A DNA stretch of 64,000 nt. Origin: Bradyrhizobium xenonodulans (lineage in GTDB: Bacteria; Pseudomonadota; Alphaproteobacteria; Rhizobiales; Xanthobacteraceae). The DNA lies in contig NZ_CP089391.1 of assembly GCF_027594865.1 (NCBI RefSeq), positions 1,828,501 through 1,892,500 on the forward strand, read 5' to 3'. Below are positions 1 to 8,187 of this stretch, one piece after another. A model generated the notes under the pieces. That model saw nothing but the letters and a program-made list of their open reading frames with translations. It was not told where the DNA came from and did not search any database. The position numbers and the translations under genes are program-made. The first letter of the stretch is position 1, and each line of letters starts with the position of its first letter.

Positions 1-218
1 GCGCCAAAATACGGTTCATTGTCGCCAGGGTAGGGTGCGGCCCCGGCGTGTGCCGGCGGCCGAGATGGCGCGTAGGCAAAACTTGAAGCGGGACCTGATG
101 CGAACATGCCCTGATCGGAATGAACAATGGCATGCCGCCGGTGTGCGTGATGCACCTGCGCCGCGTTCGCAACGCCGCCCAGGGCGATCAAAAGGCTCAA
201 GGCCAAGACAGAACGCAT
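1..218 (-). CDS. Small exported protein of unknown function, cut by the window edge
   Basis: An open frame runs leftward from an ATG at 218-216 to the window edge with no stop in 72 codons. A GGAG ribosome site precedes the ATG. The N-terminus (MRSVLALSLLIALGGVANAA) is a typical Sec signal peptide with a likely cleavage after ANA-A. The rest is rich in His, Pro and Ala, with no domain I recognise. Short exported proteins of this composition are common in rhizobia, but I cannot assign a role. The C-terminus lies outside the window. Confidence 0.6.
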   Translation of the reverse strand, partial: MRSVLALSLLIALGGVANAAQVHHAHRRHAIVHSDQGMFASGPASSFAYAPSRPPAHAGAAPYPGDNEPYFG

Positions 219-582
219 CGTTTTTTCTCCAAATGCCCCCGCCCGCTTAGGTAGCGCTCCGCCGCGGCGTCCCAACACACGGCGGCCTCACGATTGGTCA
301 CATCCCTGGCATCTCGGAACGGGGCGCCCCGGCTGCGGCGAGGCAGCTGATCGCTCAGATGCGGATCGAAGCTCGGCAGGACGTGTCGCCCCGCTGGGCC
401 GTCATCGGCGGTTCAAGACCTAATGCAGTCTTAGGACGGTTCGCATTGAAGATGCCGAGCATTCCGGAATGGCGATGGCGCCCGATGGCCGCACTCGTCA
501 TTGCCCCGCGTCCAAGCTTTGAGTTAATCTGAAAGTAACCGGTAAACCGCCGCGCAAATTAGGCAAGAGGGGAGCAGAGCAA
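219..582. other. Intergenic region, no gene seen
   Basis: This 364-bp gap separates the leftward exported protein from the rightward cyclase gene. I see no convincing ORF, hairpin or RNA gene. The last 20 bp hold a purine-rich ribosome site (567-573) serving the GTG start at 583. The stretch presumably contains the promoters of both divergent genes. Confidence 0.5.
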
Positions 583-1998
583 GTGGCCCGGGGAGCGCTT
601 CGACGAAAGCTGGCTGCTATCGTCGCGGCTGACATCGCAGGTTATTCCCGGCTGGTTAGTCACAATGAGACGGCCACCCTTCAAACACTTTCTGCGTATC
701 GTCAAATTGTGGATGGACTAATTGCTGAATACGGTGGTCGAATAGCAAATACGGCCGGCGACAGTGTTTTAGCTGAGTTTCCCAGTGCAATGGATGCCGT
801 TGAATGCTGTGTGGCCATTCAACTTCGGCTTGTTGAAGCTGAGGGCGATCGGCCGGAAGACTTGGCGCTTCGGTTTCGGATCGGCATTCATTTGGGCGAT
901 GTCGTTGTTCAGGGCAATGACCTCCTCGGCGACGGAGTTAACGTCGCAGCGCGATTGGAGAGCATAGCTGATCCTGGTGGCATTTGCATATCTGGCGCCG
1001 TTTTCGATCAAGTCGATGGCAAGTTGGAATACCCTATCGAACCTCTTGGGCTTCAGAGCTTGAAGAACATCGCGCGCCCGATCGAAGTTTACACAGTAAG
1101 GATACGGAACCAGTCGCGCTCTCCGGAGGCAGCGAATCCCTCTTCGACAAAATTCCAGCAAGAAATTCGATATTGCCGATCCTCGGATGGTGTTCGCCTG
1201 GCCTATTCCACCGTTGGGAATGGCCCATTCTTGTTGAAGTCAGCCAATTGGATTAATCACCTGGAGCTCGACTGGGAGCTGCCTCTGTATCGTCACCTAT
1301 TTGTAGGATTGGCAAAGCGACATAAGCTCATCCGCTATGACGCACGTGGCAACGGACTGTCTGATTGGGATCAAAGCGAGCTATCGTTAGATGCCTGGAT
1401 AAACGATATGGAGGCCGTCGTAGATGCGGTTGGCCTCGACCGCTTTCCAATATTCGGGTTTTCTCAGGGTTGCGCAGTGTCAGTCGCGTATGCAGTCCGT
1501 CATCCTGAGAAGGTATCCAAGCTCATTCTATTCGGTGGATTTGTAACAGGCCGATTCAAAAGGCCTTCTACCACCGCAGGAGACTTGGAACGATACAAAG
1601 CTACGGCCACTCTTATCAGACTGGGATGGAGCTCTGAAGATCCTACTTTTCGGCAGATGCTGGCCTCGCAGCTGATACCAGGCGCTACCAAAGAGCAGGC
1701 GCTCGCTTTCAACGAAATGCAACGACGGAGCTTATCGGCGGAAAGTGCCGCTCGATACTACGAGACGGTGAGCAATTTTGACGTGCGTAATCTGCTCCCG
1801 CAGGTAAGTGTTCCGACGCTGGTCCTGCATTTTCGGGACGATGCAATGGTGCCGATTGAAGAAGGCCGCCTGATGGCGGCAGGCATACAAGGTGCGAAAT
1901 TTGTTTCGCTACCGGGCAAGAACCATCTACCCTTGGAAAACGACCCTGGTATGCCGCAGTTCTTTGAGGAGCTCGAATCATTCCTTAGGACAGAGTGA
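583..1998 (+). CDS. Class III adenylate/guanylate cyclase fused to an alpha/beta hydrolase
   Basis: The 471-residue product has two parts. Residues about 8-175 form a class III nucleotide cyclase domain, with metal-binding Asp candidates D17 (VAADIAGYS) and D60 (AGDSVLAEF) and the LGDGVNVAARLE stretch that carries the catalytic Asn/Arg. Residues about 195-471 form an alpha/beta hydrolase with nucleophile S294 in GFSQG, a late Asp in HFRDDAMVP and a His in GKNHLPL. It should make cAMP or cGMP from a nucleoside triphosphate, perhaps controlled by a ligand of the hydrolase-like part. There is no signal peptide or membrane segment. The GTG start has a GAGGGGAG site about 10 bp upstream. The gene is visibly less GC-rich than its neighbours, which suggests transfer. 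The cyclase call is strong; substrate and regulation are unknown. Confidence 0.87.
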   Translation: MARGALRRKLAAIVAADIAGYSRLVSHNETATLQTLSAYRQIVDGLIAEYGGRIANTAGDSVLAEFPSAMDAVECCVAIQLRLVEAEGDRPEDLALRFRIGIHLGDVVVQGNDLLGDGVNVAARLESIADPGGICISGAVFDQVDGKLEYPIEPLGLQSLKNIARPIEVYTVRIRNQSRSPEAANPSSTKFQQEIRYCRSSDGVRLAYSTVGNGPFLLKSANWINHLELDWELPLYRHLFVGLAKRHKLIRYDARGNGLSDWDQSELSLDAWINDMEAVVDAVGLDRFPIFGFSQGCAVSVAYAVRHPEKVSKLILFGGFVTGRFKRPSTTAGDLERYKATATLIRLGWSSEDPTFRQMLASQLIPGATKEQALAFNEMQRRSLSAESAARYYETVSNFDVRNLLPQVSVPTLVLHFRDDAMVPIEEGRLMAAGIQGAKFVSLPGKNHLPLENDPGMPQFFEELESFLRTE

Positions 1999-2175
1999 CC
2001 GGGCTTCGACCGCTATTGGCCCACAGCCGAAGGTCCCAGTGGTAATCGGCCTGTCCGTTGCTGGGGTGAAGAGCGGACGCCGCAAAGATCGGTCATCATG
2101 GGCAGTTCATGACTCATAGCGAACAATAGCGCCCTTCTGTGTGATGTCTGCACCCAGCGGCATGGGGAGTCGATC

Positions 2176-2994
2176 TCACGCGGCTTGCAGTATCAACTCG
2201 CTCACGCGGTCTGGTGCATCGAGCATGGCCATGTGCCCAACGTCGGGCAGTTCGAATGTCGCCCAGGACTTGTCGCTCTTGCAGTCTGCCAGTGCCTTAT
2301 CGAAGGGCGGCTGTGGAAATTTCGGGAGCCGGATGTATGTCTTCTTCGCCACCCTTTGGAGTGCTCCGGAAACCTTGATCTGCTGGAGATAGGTGCCGAC
2401 TGGATGCGGGGTCACTTTAGACTCAGCGAATGCCCGATCGCGTTCGGCAACAACTGCGGCCGGGTACCTCGCCGATCCACGAACACCCGCCTCGCCCTTG
2501 TCAACGGCCACTTGTATGCCTTTGCGCACCACCTCGAGCGCGATGTCCGCTACCCTTTGTCCGTCGTCCGGAATGTACGCATCAAGCCATACAATCGATG
2601 AGACGCGATCGCCGATGCTTTCGAGTGCGCCCGAGCCTACAAAGCCTGCATAGGACCACGCCACTAGGCAAACGTTATCGAGACTTTCCCATTTGATCAG
2701 GTTGACGATGTCGGCGATGTGGGTGTCCAGATTGACGTCCTTGCTCAGCAAATGCGAGCGATCGGCCAAACCCGTGAGTGACGGAGCGAACACGTTGTGG
2801 CCGCCCTGTTCGAGCCGGTCAGTGACCCGGCGCCAAATCCAGCCGCCGCAAAAGGCCCCGCTGACGAGGACGAAGGTCTTCCGCGCCGATTGCGCGCGGG
2901 CGACACCGGGCGTGCCGGAGGCCGCTGCTGCCACGAGACCGCCGGCTGCAGCACTGCGAAGCATGCGGCGGCGAGTAATTCCACTATTCGCCAT
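2176..2994 (-). CDS. Tat-exported alpha/beta hydrolase (EstC/salicylate-esterase-like)
   Basis: The frame is open further upstream, but the ATG at 2994 gives a 272-residue protein with a clear export signal: TRRRML followed by an Ala-rich stretch ending GVARAQS, so twin-arginine export is likely. The mature part has the alpha/beta hydrolase pattern: an FVLVSGAFCGGW oxyanion strand, nucleophile Ser in AWSYAG and a C-terminal His in VGHMAML. Such proteins hydrolyse esters or amides; the substrate is not predictable. It stands alone, divergent from the LysE gene. An AGGA about 8 bp upstream supports the chosen start. The additional upstream codons show no conserved features and overlap the repeats at 3088-3181. 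Confidence 0.82.
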   Translation of the reverse strand: MANSGITRRRMLRSAAAGGLVAAAASGTPGVARAQSARKTFVLVSGAFCGGWIWRRVTDRLEQGGHNVFAPSLTGLADRSHLLSKDVNLDTHIADIVNLIKWESLDNVCLVAWSYAGFVGSGALESIGDRVSSIVWLDAYIPDDGQRVADIALEVVRKGIQVAVDKGEAGVRGSARYPAAVVAERDRAFAESKVTPHPVGTYLQQIKVSGALQRVAKKTYIRLPKFPQPPFDKALADCKSDKSWATFELPDVGHMAMLDAPDRVSELILQAA

Positions 2995-3087
2995 GACAAA
3001 ATTCCTGTTGTTCAAGGAGGATCTGACCATCAGCGGATCGCGATCCGGAGGATATCCGGGTATCGGCTCGCAGCCAAGGTGCGCATG

Positions 3088-3151
3088 TGGCCCTTCTGCG
3101 ACATCCAGCGATGTCCGCCATTGCACCGCCGTTGGCAGGGAAGCGGACATC
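3088..3151. repeat. 64-bp dispersed repeat, copy 1
   Basis: It matches 7763-7826 in the same orientation and with equal length. Both begin TGGCCCTTCTGCG, share CAGCGATGTCCGC in the middle and end AAGCGGACATCG, with scattered substitutions between. GATGTCCGC near the middle and GCGGACATC at the end are inverted copies, so each unit can form a stem-loop. No coding potential is evident. It may be a degenerate mobile remnant. Confidence 0.6.
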
Positions 3152-3155
3152 GAAC

Positions 3156-3181
3156 TACGGTGACAGTGCACTGTCACCGTA
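3156..3181. repeat. Perfect 26-bp palindrome
   Basis: The two halves are exact reverse complements centred between 3168 and 3169; the left half reads TACGGTGACAGTG. It lies 5 bp after the 64-bp repeat. A related but imperfect sequence (TACGGTGGCAGTGC) occurs near 6105. It could be an operator, a recombination or transposon-end remnant, or an intergenic repeat of the genus. There is no T-tract on either side, so it is a poor terminator. Confidence 0.6.
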
Positions 3182-3325
3182 ACCGCGCCCGAGTTGCCAT
3201 TTTTTCGCATCAACTCTCGTGACCGGGGGGCGGATGTCCTCGGTGGGACCACAGTATCAAGGGCTTGCATTGAGCGACCGCGTCTGGCTGGCTCTTGGTC
3301 TCGAACAGCCAGATCGGAACTTGCC

Positions 3326-3952
3326 ATGATCCATTTCGACACCTTGCTGACCTACATTGCGGTGGTTCTCGGTCTCTTCCTCATTCCGGGTCCCGCCGTC
3401 CTCCTGGTGCTCGCGCGGTCCTCCGCAGGCGGGCATCGTGTCGGAATAGCCACCGGTCTGGGAATCGCCGCTGGTGACATGCTTCACACCGCGATGGCCA
3501 CGTTCGGATTGTCGGCGGTGCTGATGACGTCGGCTCTCGCCTTCAGCTTGGTGAAGTATGCCGGTGCTGCCTACCTCATCTATCTCGGCATCCGCGCGTT
3601 GATCGAACGAGGCGAGGATCTTCGGTTGGCGAAGTCGCGTTTGATCGACGCGCCGCTTGCCTTCCGGCAGGCCGTGCTGGCCGAAGTGCTCAATCCGAAG
3701 ACGGCGCTCTTCTTCCTGGCCTTTCTGCCGCAATTCGTGCATCCCGAGCGGGGCTCCGTCGTTGCCCAGCTTGCGGTTCTCGGCCTTGTCTTCGTGATCA
3801 TGAGCGCGATCTATACCGCGCTGATCGCTCTTGCCGCCGGGCAAGTTGCCGGCTGGCTCACCCGTCATCGCAGCATCGGCCGCTGGCAGGGCCGCGTCAT
3901 CGGGGTGATTTACCTCGGTCTCGGCGTCCGCATGGCTATGCAGCAAAGATAG
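3326..3952 (+). CDS. LysE/RhtB family amino-acid exporter
   Basis: The 208-residue inner-membrane protein starts MIHFDTLLTYIAVVLGLFLI and has about five to six hydrophobic helices. It shows the family N-terminal motif around IPGPAVLLVLARSSAGGHRVG and the cytoplasmic LNPKTALFFLAFLPQF stretch. Family members export amino acids or their analogues using the proton gradient. Length is usual for RhtB-type exporters. The ATG at 3326 was chosen because upstream codons are not hydrophobic or family-like. The gene stands alone and its substrate cannot be predicted. Confidence 0.9.
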   Translation: MIHFDTLLTYIAVVLGLFLIPGPAVLLVLARSSAGGHRVGIATGLGIAAGDMLHTAMATFGLSAVLMTSALAFSLVKYAGAAYLIYLGIRALIERGEDLRLAKSRLIDAPLAFRQAVLAEVLNPKTALFFLAFLPQFVHPERGSVVAQLAVLGLVFVIMSAIYTALIALAAGQVAGWLTRHRSIGRWQGRVIGVIYLGLGVRMAMQQR

Positions 3953-4012
3953 GCCCGATCGATCGCGCGCGAAGGCGACATACCGAAGGTGCGCCGCGCG
4001 ACATCCTGCGCT

Positions 4013-4312
4013 TCACGGCAGAAGAGTCGTGAGCTCATAGACGGCGACAGCCGCTCCGAGACAGCGCCGCCAGGGATTGACGCCGCGGACGATCTCGTCG
4101 GCGGCCCAGATCAGAAGTCCGCCCTTGACGACAACCGCAAGGGCGACGCTGACTTGATCTGACGAGGGCCAGATCCAGAGCAGAACGGCCGCCACGATGA
4201 CGATCCACAGCACGAGATTGGGCCACTGCACGATCGTGATGGCGCCTGTTTCGCGATTGCGGAAAAACCAGTTCAGGATCTTGCGCACGATTCTCGTAGG
4301 GGTTTGAACCAT
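4013..4312 (-). CDS. Small membrane protein of unknown function
   Basis: The 99-residue product starts MVQTPTRIVRKILNWFF and has two hydrophobic segments: LVLWIVIVAAVLLWIW (about residues 33-48) and a second around VALAVVVKGGLLIWAADEI. The cytoplasmic N-terminus is basic. I do not recognise the family. The frame remains open upstream, but that part overlaps the divergent gene at 4374 and lacks protein-like composition, so the ATG at 4312 is preferred. It is divergent from another small membrane protein, 61 bp away; the two may share a promoter region. Confidence 0.62.
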   Translation of the reverse strand: MVQTPTRIVRKILNWFFRNRETGAITIVQWPNLVLWIVIVAAVLLWIWPSSDQVSVALAVVVKGGLLIWAADEIVRGVNPWRRCLGAAVAVYELTTLLP

Positions 4313-4373
4313 CTGCCGCGTGTTAACAACCAAGCGTTGGGATCGTTGCCATAAAGCCGACCGGGCGGAGATC

Positions 4374-4652
4374 ATGTTCGACGTTCTGATGAACCTCCTG
4401 GTTGTTCTGTCTTTCGGCTTTCCCGCCATCCCGTGGCTTTTTGGTGCGCGATGGGGGGCGATAGGCGTTTGGCTCAGTACAGGATTGGCCGTCGTCATCC
4501 TGCTATGTCTTTTTCCGATATTGTTTTGGGTTGGATGCAGTGCCTGTGGACAGGGCGCGATCGCCATCTTTGTGCTGGGGCCGATCTGGATTGCTTCGGC
4601 GGTGCTGACGGCCACTTCGGCGGCGTTGGCGCACTACAAATTTGCGCACTGA
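4374..4652 (+). CDS. Small membrane protein of unknown function
   Basis: A 92-residue protein starting MFDVLMNLLVVLSFGFPAI with a GGAG site just before the ATG. It has three hydrophobic stretches and a central CSACGQGAI pair of cysteines between the second and third. No family is recognised. Codons further upstream are in frame, but the ribosome site supports 4374. Its neighbour at 4013-4312 is divergent and also a small membrane protein. Confidence 0.62.
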   Translation: MFDVLMNLLVVLSFGFPAIPWLFGARWGAIGVWLSTGLAVVILLCLFPILFWVGCSACGQGAIAIFVLGPIWIASAVLTATSAALAHYKFAH

Positions 4653-4865
4653 GTTTCGCAAGACCGCGAAGGCGCCGGGGTAACATGCGGCCCACATTGG
4701 GCATCGCAGATGATGTGATTGAGCAAAGCATCAGCGATGCTACGTGTGGCGACCGCATCTCGTTGGTGCGTGCGTTTGGTGGCCAAGTTGCAAACAAGCG
4801 GCCGGCACAATATCGTCGATCGTCCTTCTCTTCTCTGACGACCAATCTTCTCGGGAGCCAACACC

Positions 4866-5939
4866 ATGAATGTGGCCGCAGTATCCGGCGGGATCAATCG
4901 TCCCGCGGGGAAGATCGACATCCCGTCGGCTTGGCTCGGCGCCGAGATGAAGGTCAATCCTGATCGATGGTTGATCTCGCTTGCGGCCAGCGATATTGCG
5001 GAGCTCGAGAACGCGGCTGAATCCTATCTTGGCAGGACCAGGCAAATCGCCGACATCACGAAGGAAAGCTTTCCGCTCCCTCATTTCGGCGCGCACCTGC
5101 AAGATCTCAAGACAAAGCTTCTGGCAGGCCTGGGCTTCGAAGTCATCCGCGGCCTCCCGGTGGCTAAATACAGCCAGGAGTTTGCCGCCACGATATTTTG
5201 CGGGGTGGGCGCGCATCTCGGATCGGCGCGGTCGCAGAATGCGGCGGGTCACATTCTCGGTCACGTCCGTGATATCGGCGCCGATGCGAAGGATCCGAAC
5301 ACGCGAATTTATCAGACGTCGGAACGACAAACATTCCATACGGATTCGTCCGACGTGGTTGGCTTGCTATGCATTCGCGAGGCGATGGAGGGAGGCGATT
5401 CTCTCCTGGTCAGTACGGCGACGATCTATAACGAGATCTTCGACAGGCGTCCCGACCTTGCCGCGCTCTTGTTCGATCCCATCGCGACAGACCGGCGCGG
5501 CGAGGTGCCGGAGGGCGAAAAGCCATACCTCGAAATCCCGGTGCTGAATTGGCATGCGGGCTTCCTGACCGGGTTCTATCAGCGCCAGTATATCGACAGC
5601 GCGCAGCGCTTTCCCGACGCGCTCAGACTGACGCCGGCGCACATCGAGGCCCTCGACCTGTTCGACGCGCTCGCCAACGACCCGACGCTGCATTTTGGCA
5701 TGCGGCTTCAGCCGGGTGACATGCAGTTCGTCTACAATCATGCCTTGCTGCACGATCGGACTGGATTCCGCGATTGGCCCGATGAAGGCCAAAAGCGTCA
5801 TTTGTTGCGCCTTTGGCTCAGCATGGAAGGCGACCGGCCGCTGCCCGATTGCTTCAGGCAGTGCTATGGTTCGATTGAGATTGGCAACCGCGGCGGCATC
5901 ATCACCAAGGGGACCAGGCTGAACGTTCCGCTGGATTGA
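4866..5939 (+). CDS. TauD/TfdA-like Fe(II)/2-oxoglutarate dioxygenase
   Basis: The 357-residue protein carries the iron facial triad of the TauD/TfdA fold: H158 and D160 in FHTDSSD, and a distal His (H296, in LLHDRTGF; H292 is nearby). RHLLRLWLS near the C-terminus supplies the Arg that holds 2-oxoglutarate. These enzymes oxidise a substrate C-H bond while decarboxylating 2-oxoglutarate. The substrate is unknown; there is no taurine transporter or pathway gene beside it. A GGGAG site precedes the ATG. It is cytosolic and monocistronic, and converges on a decayed YodC-like gene 4 bp downstream. Confidence 0.85.
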   Translation: MNVAAVSGGINRPAGKIDIPSAWLGAEMKVNPDRWLISLAASDIAELENAAESYLGRTRQIADITKESFPLPHFGAHLQDLKTKLLAGLGFEVIRGLPVAKYSQEFAATIFCGVGAHLGSARSQNAAGHILGHVRDIGADAKDPNTRIYQTSERQTFHTDSSDVVGLLCIREAMEGGDSLLVSTATIYNEIFDRRPDLAALLFDPIATDRRGEVPEGEKPYLEIPVLNWHAGFLTGFYQRQYIDSAQRFPDALRLTPAHIEALDLFDALANDPTLHFGMRLQPGDMQFVYNHALLHDRTGFRDWPDEGQKRHLLRLWLSMEGDRPLPDCFRQCYGSIEIGNRGGIITKGTRLNVPLD

Positions 5940-5942
5940 CCC

Positions 5943-6083
5943 TCAAGGCTTCCCGTGTGCCGCGCCCCTGCGCGGCAATTGTTGCGAAGGAATTCCGACG
6001 TTGTCGTCGCCCTTGACTTTCGCGTCGGTCAGCGGCTGGCCGACGGATTTCAGCATCACGACATCGCCGACTTTCAATTCCAT
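5943..6083 (-). pseudogene. Diverged, C-terminally scrambled copy of the YodC-like gene (DUF2158)
   Basis: A 46-codon frame begins MELKVGDVVMLKSVGQPLT, nearly the same as the start of the intact gene at 7880-8077 (MDLKAGDVVMLKSGGQPLT). The DNA of the first 20 codons and the short leader is almost identical between the copies. After that point this copy changes to an unrelated tail and lacks the CLWMGMEGDLFRETLP core and the acidic end. It is probably a broken duplicate; it could still be translated as a short protein. Confidence 0.6.
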
Positions 6084-6237
6084 GGATTGTCGCTATGAAT
6101 TACGGTGGCAGTGCTGGACTGCACCCCTGAAGTGAGACACGGTAATTGCAGTGACAGACAGCTTGAAGACGACTTGGGTCGGTGCTGAATTTCGATCGTT
6201 CGATCTCGATGGGATACCCAACTGCGTCGGGGTGCAC

Positions 6238-7212
6238 ATGCGCGTCTTGTTTCTCGTGCTCACACTACTGGGCGCCGGCACATCCGCAGAAGCAGATCCT
6301 CGGCCATTTCGTGCAGGCGTCACGCGCATCGCGGTGCAGGACCTTGTCCCGTTTGACGCACTGGTCGCGTATCCCACAGACGTGACCGAAGTTCACTTTC
6401 AGGATGGACCACATACTATTGCCGCCAGCCGCGATGCGCCGATCGCGTCCGGGGCGCATTTTCCGGTTGTTCTTTTCTCGCATGGCGGAGGAGGAACAAT
6501 CAAAGCGGGGGGCACCCCGGCCCCATATGCCGATCTTCTGACGTCGTTGGCACGCGAAGGTTTCATCGTGGTGGCGCCTTTTCACCCAGGATCCAGGCTC
6601 CCTCGCGAAGCTCTCGAAGATCGACCCCGCCAGATCCACAAGGCGCTCGATGCCATTTTGGCCGATCCACGCTTCGCAACGCATGCCGATCCTAACCGCC
6701 TTGGCATGATGGGATTTTCTTACGGCGGGGCTGTCACGCTGATCATCGCGGGCGCAGTTCCTAGCCTGGCTCACTTGGCGGTCTACTGCCGAAACCGCAC
6801 AGACGACCCGATGGCCTGCGACGGCGTCCCAACCGACGGCTCCTTGGCCAACGCGGTCGGCAGGAAATCGCCGTATACGCTCGCCGTGAAAGCGCTCGTC
6901 CTGTTGGAGCCATGGGGCTCCTTGTTCGATCGGACCGGGTTAACGTCGCTCGACATGCCAACGCTGCTCTATCGCGCAGAAGGCAGCGCTCTCCAGGCCG
7001 ATGGCAACATCCTCGCTCTTGCGGCGGCGTTACCCCATCCGCCGCGGCAGGAAACCGTACCGGGCGGCCATTTCATATTTTTCGGTCCATGCCTTCCCGC
7101 GCTAGAAACGGATGCGCCCGCTGTCTGCAAGGATGCTCCCGGCATCGACCGGGCCGCGGTCCACCGACGGATCAACGTCGAAATTGGAGACTTCTTGCGC
7201 CGGAATTTATAG
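6238..7212 (+). CDS. Exported alpha/beta hydrolase (dienelactone-hydrolase/PAF-acetylhydrolase-like)
   Basis: The 324-residue protein starts MRVLFLVLTLLGAGTSAEAD, a Sec signal peptide. The mature part has the oxyanion stretch PVVLFSHGGGG, nucleophile S161 in GFSYGG and a C-terminal His in VPGGHFIFFG. It should be a periplasmic esterase or carboxylic-ester hydrolase; the substrate is unknown. The frame is open from 6151, but the ATG at 6238 is what gives a signal peptide directly at the N-terminus. The next gene, a GNAT, begins 49 bp downstream on the same strand. Confidence 0.8.
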   Translation: MRVLFLVLTLLGAGTSAEADPRPFRAGVTRIAVQDLVPFDALVAYPTDVTEVHFQDGPHTIAASRDAPIASGAHFPVVLFSHGGGGTIKAGGTPAPYADLLTSLAREGFIVVAPFHPGSRLPREALEDRPRQIHKALDAILADPRFATHADPNRLGMMGFSYGGAVTLIIAGAVPSLAHLAVYCRNRTDDPMACDGVPTDGSLANAVGRKSPYTLAVKALVLLEPWGSLFDRTGLTSLDMPTLLYRAEGSALQADGNILALAAALPHPPRQETVPGGHFIFFGPCLPALETDAPAVCKDAPGIDRAAVHRRINVEIGDFLRRNL

Positions 7213-7261
7213 CCCACATGTCTGACCTGGACGCTATGCGACGCCAATTGGAGAAAGCGCG

Positions 7262-7735
7262 ATGATCCGTCGGGCTCAAGCGTCGGATATCTCTCGGGTG
7301 GCTGCTCTCTATCACGCGGTCTGGCACGAGACCCACGCTCCCTTCATGCCCCACGCAGAAATCATCCATCGGTCCATGGAATTTTTCATGGGAAGGATAA
7401 CGGCACTCTCACATTCGACTTTGGTCACAGAGCTGAACGAAGAGGTCGTGGCGTTTTCGGCGTGGAGAGGTCAGCTATTGGGCCAACTTTTCGTGGCGAT
7501 GCAGCATCGAGGGACGTGCGTCGCGTCAAGTCTGCTGACAGCCGCTGAAACTGAGATGGCCAGGGAAGGCATTGCCGATGCAGAACTACATTGTGTCGTT
7601 GGCAATGAACGTGCGCGCCGCTTCTACGAGCGCATGGGCTGGCATCACAAGGCGGACATCATGGAGCAGGTTGCCGGTGAGCACGAGCAGATCGGCGTCC
7701 CGTTCTGGTGCATGACCAAGACTCTCACCATCTAG
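7262..7735 (+). CDS. GNAT family N-acetyltransferase
   Basis: The 157-residue protein begins MIRRAQASDISRVAALYHAV, the usual GNAT opening. It has an acetyl-CoA binding motif in the form MQHRGTCVASSLL, somewhat degenerate from the usual Q/R-x-x-G-x-G/A, followed by VGNERARRFYERMGW, the typical motif B. It would transfer an acetyl group from acetyl-CoA to an amine; the acceptor is unknown. It may be cotranscribed with the exported hydrolase just upstream. Confidence 0.85.
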   Translation: MIRRAQASDISRVAALYHAVWHETHAPFMPHAEIIHRSMEFFMGRITALSHSTLVTELNEEVVAFSAWRGQLLGQLFVAMQHRGTCVASSLLTAAETEMAREGIADAELHCVVGNERARRFYERMGWHHKADIMEQVAGEHEQIGVPFWCMTKTLTI

Positions 7736-7762
7736 CACACGTCCATCAACCACTTCCGCGGT

Positions 7763-7826
7763 TGGCCCTTCTGCGGTATCCAGCGATGTCCGCTAATTCG
7801 CTGCCGTCGGCAGAGAAGCGGACATC
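7763..7826. repeat. 64-bp dispersed repeat, copy 2
   Basis: Same orientation, length and boundaries as 3088-3151. It lies between the GNAT gene and the YodC-like gene. The inverted GATGTCCGC/GCGGACATC pair is kept. Confidence 0.6.
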
Positions 7827-7879
7827 GGGATCGCCGGAGCGAATGCTCCGATCCAGCCAGGATGCGATCGTAGGCGTGC

Positions 7880-8077
7880 CTACTCCTCGTCGTCGTCCTC
7901 TTCCTCGTCCTCTTCTTCTTCCACCTGCACGAGGGTGGCGAGCGGCAGCGTCTCGCGGAACAGGTCGCCTTCCATGCCCATCCACAGGCACAGCACCTCG
8001 TCTTCCTTGATCTCCGCGACGGTCAGCGGCTGGCCGCCGGATTTCAGCATCACGACATCGCCGGCTTTCAAGTCCAT
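7880..8077 (-). CDS. YodC-like small protein (DUF2158)
   Basis: The 65-residue protein starts MDLKAGDVVMLKSGGQPLTV and continues with a conserved core CLWMGMEGDLFRETLP typical of the DUF2158/YodC family. It ends in an acidic run of about 14 Glu/Asp residues from VEEEEDEEED. The function of the family is not established. A partial, scrambled copy lies at 5943-6083. Confidence 0.8.
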   Translation of the reverse strand: MDLKAGDVVMLKSGGQPLTVAEIKEDEVLCLWMGMEGDLFRETLPLATLVQVEEEEDEEEDDDEE

Positions 8078-8187
8078 GAATTGTCCTTTCGGGTTGATCG
8101 ATCCGAAGGAGGCTAGCAGGCGGTCATGACACGCCGATCACGCGCGCGGCGCGCCGGTGAACTCCGCCAGTGTTGCGCGGGCCGGGT

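Larger units (their letters stand above)
2995..3325. other. Intergenic region carrying a dispersed repeat and a perfect palindrome
   Basis: The 331-bp gap between the divergent hydrolase and LysE genes holds two structures listed separately: a 64-bp repeat (3088-3151) with a second copy at 7763-7826, and a perfect 26-bp palindrome (3156-3181). No gene is convincing here. Confidence 0.5.

Noticed and set aside
35..250. 71-codon plus-strand frame at the window start
   Set aside because: The opposite strand carries a better ORF with a signal peptide and a ribosome site, so this frame is its shadow.
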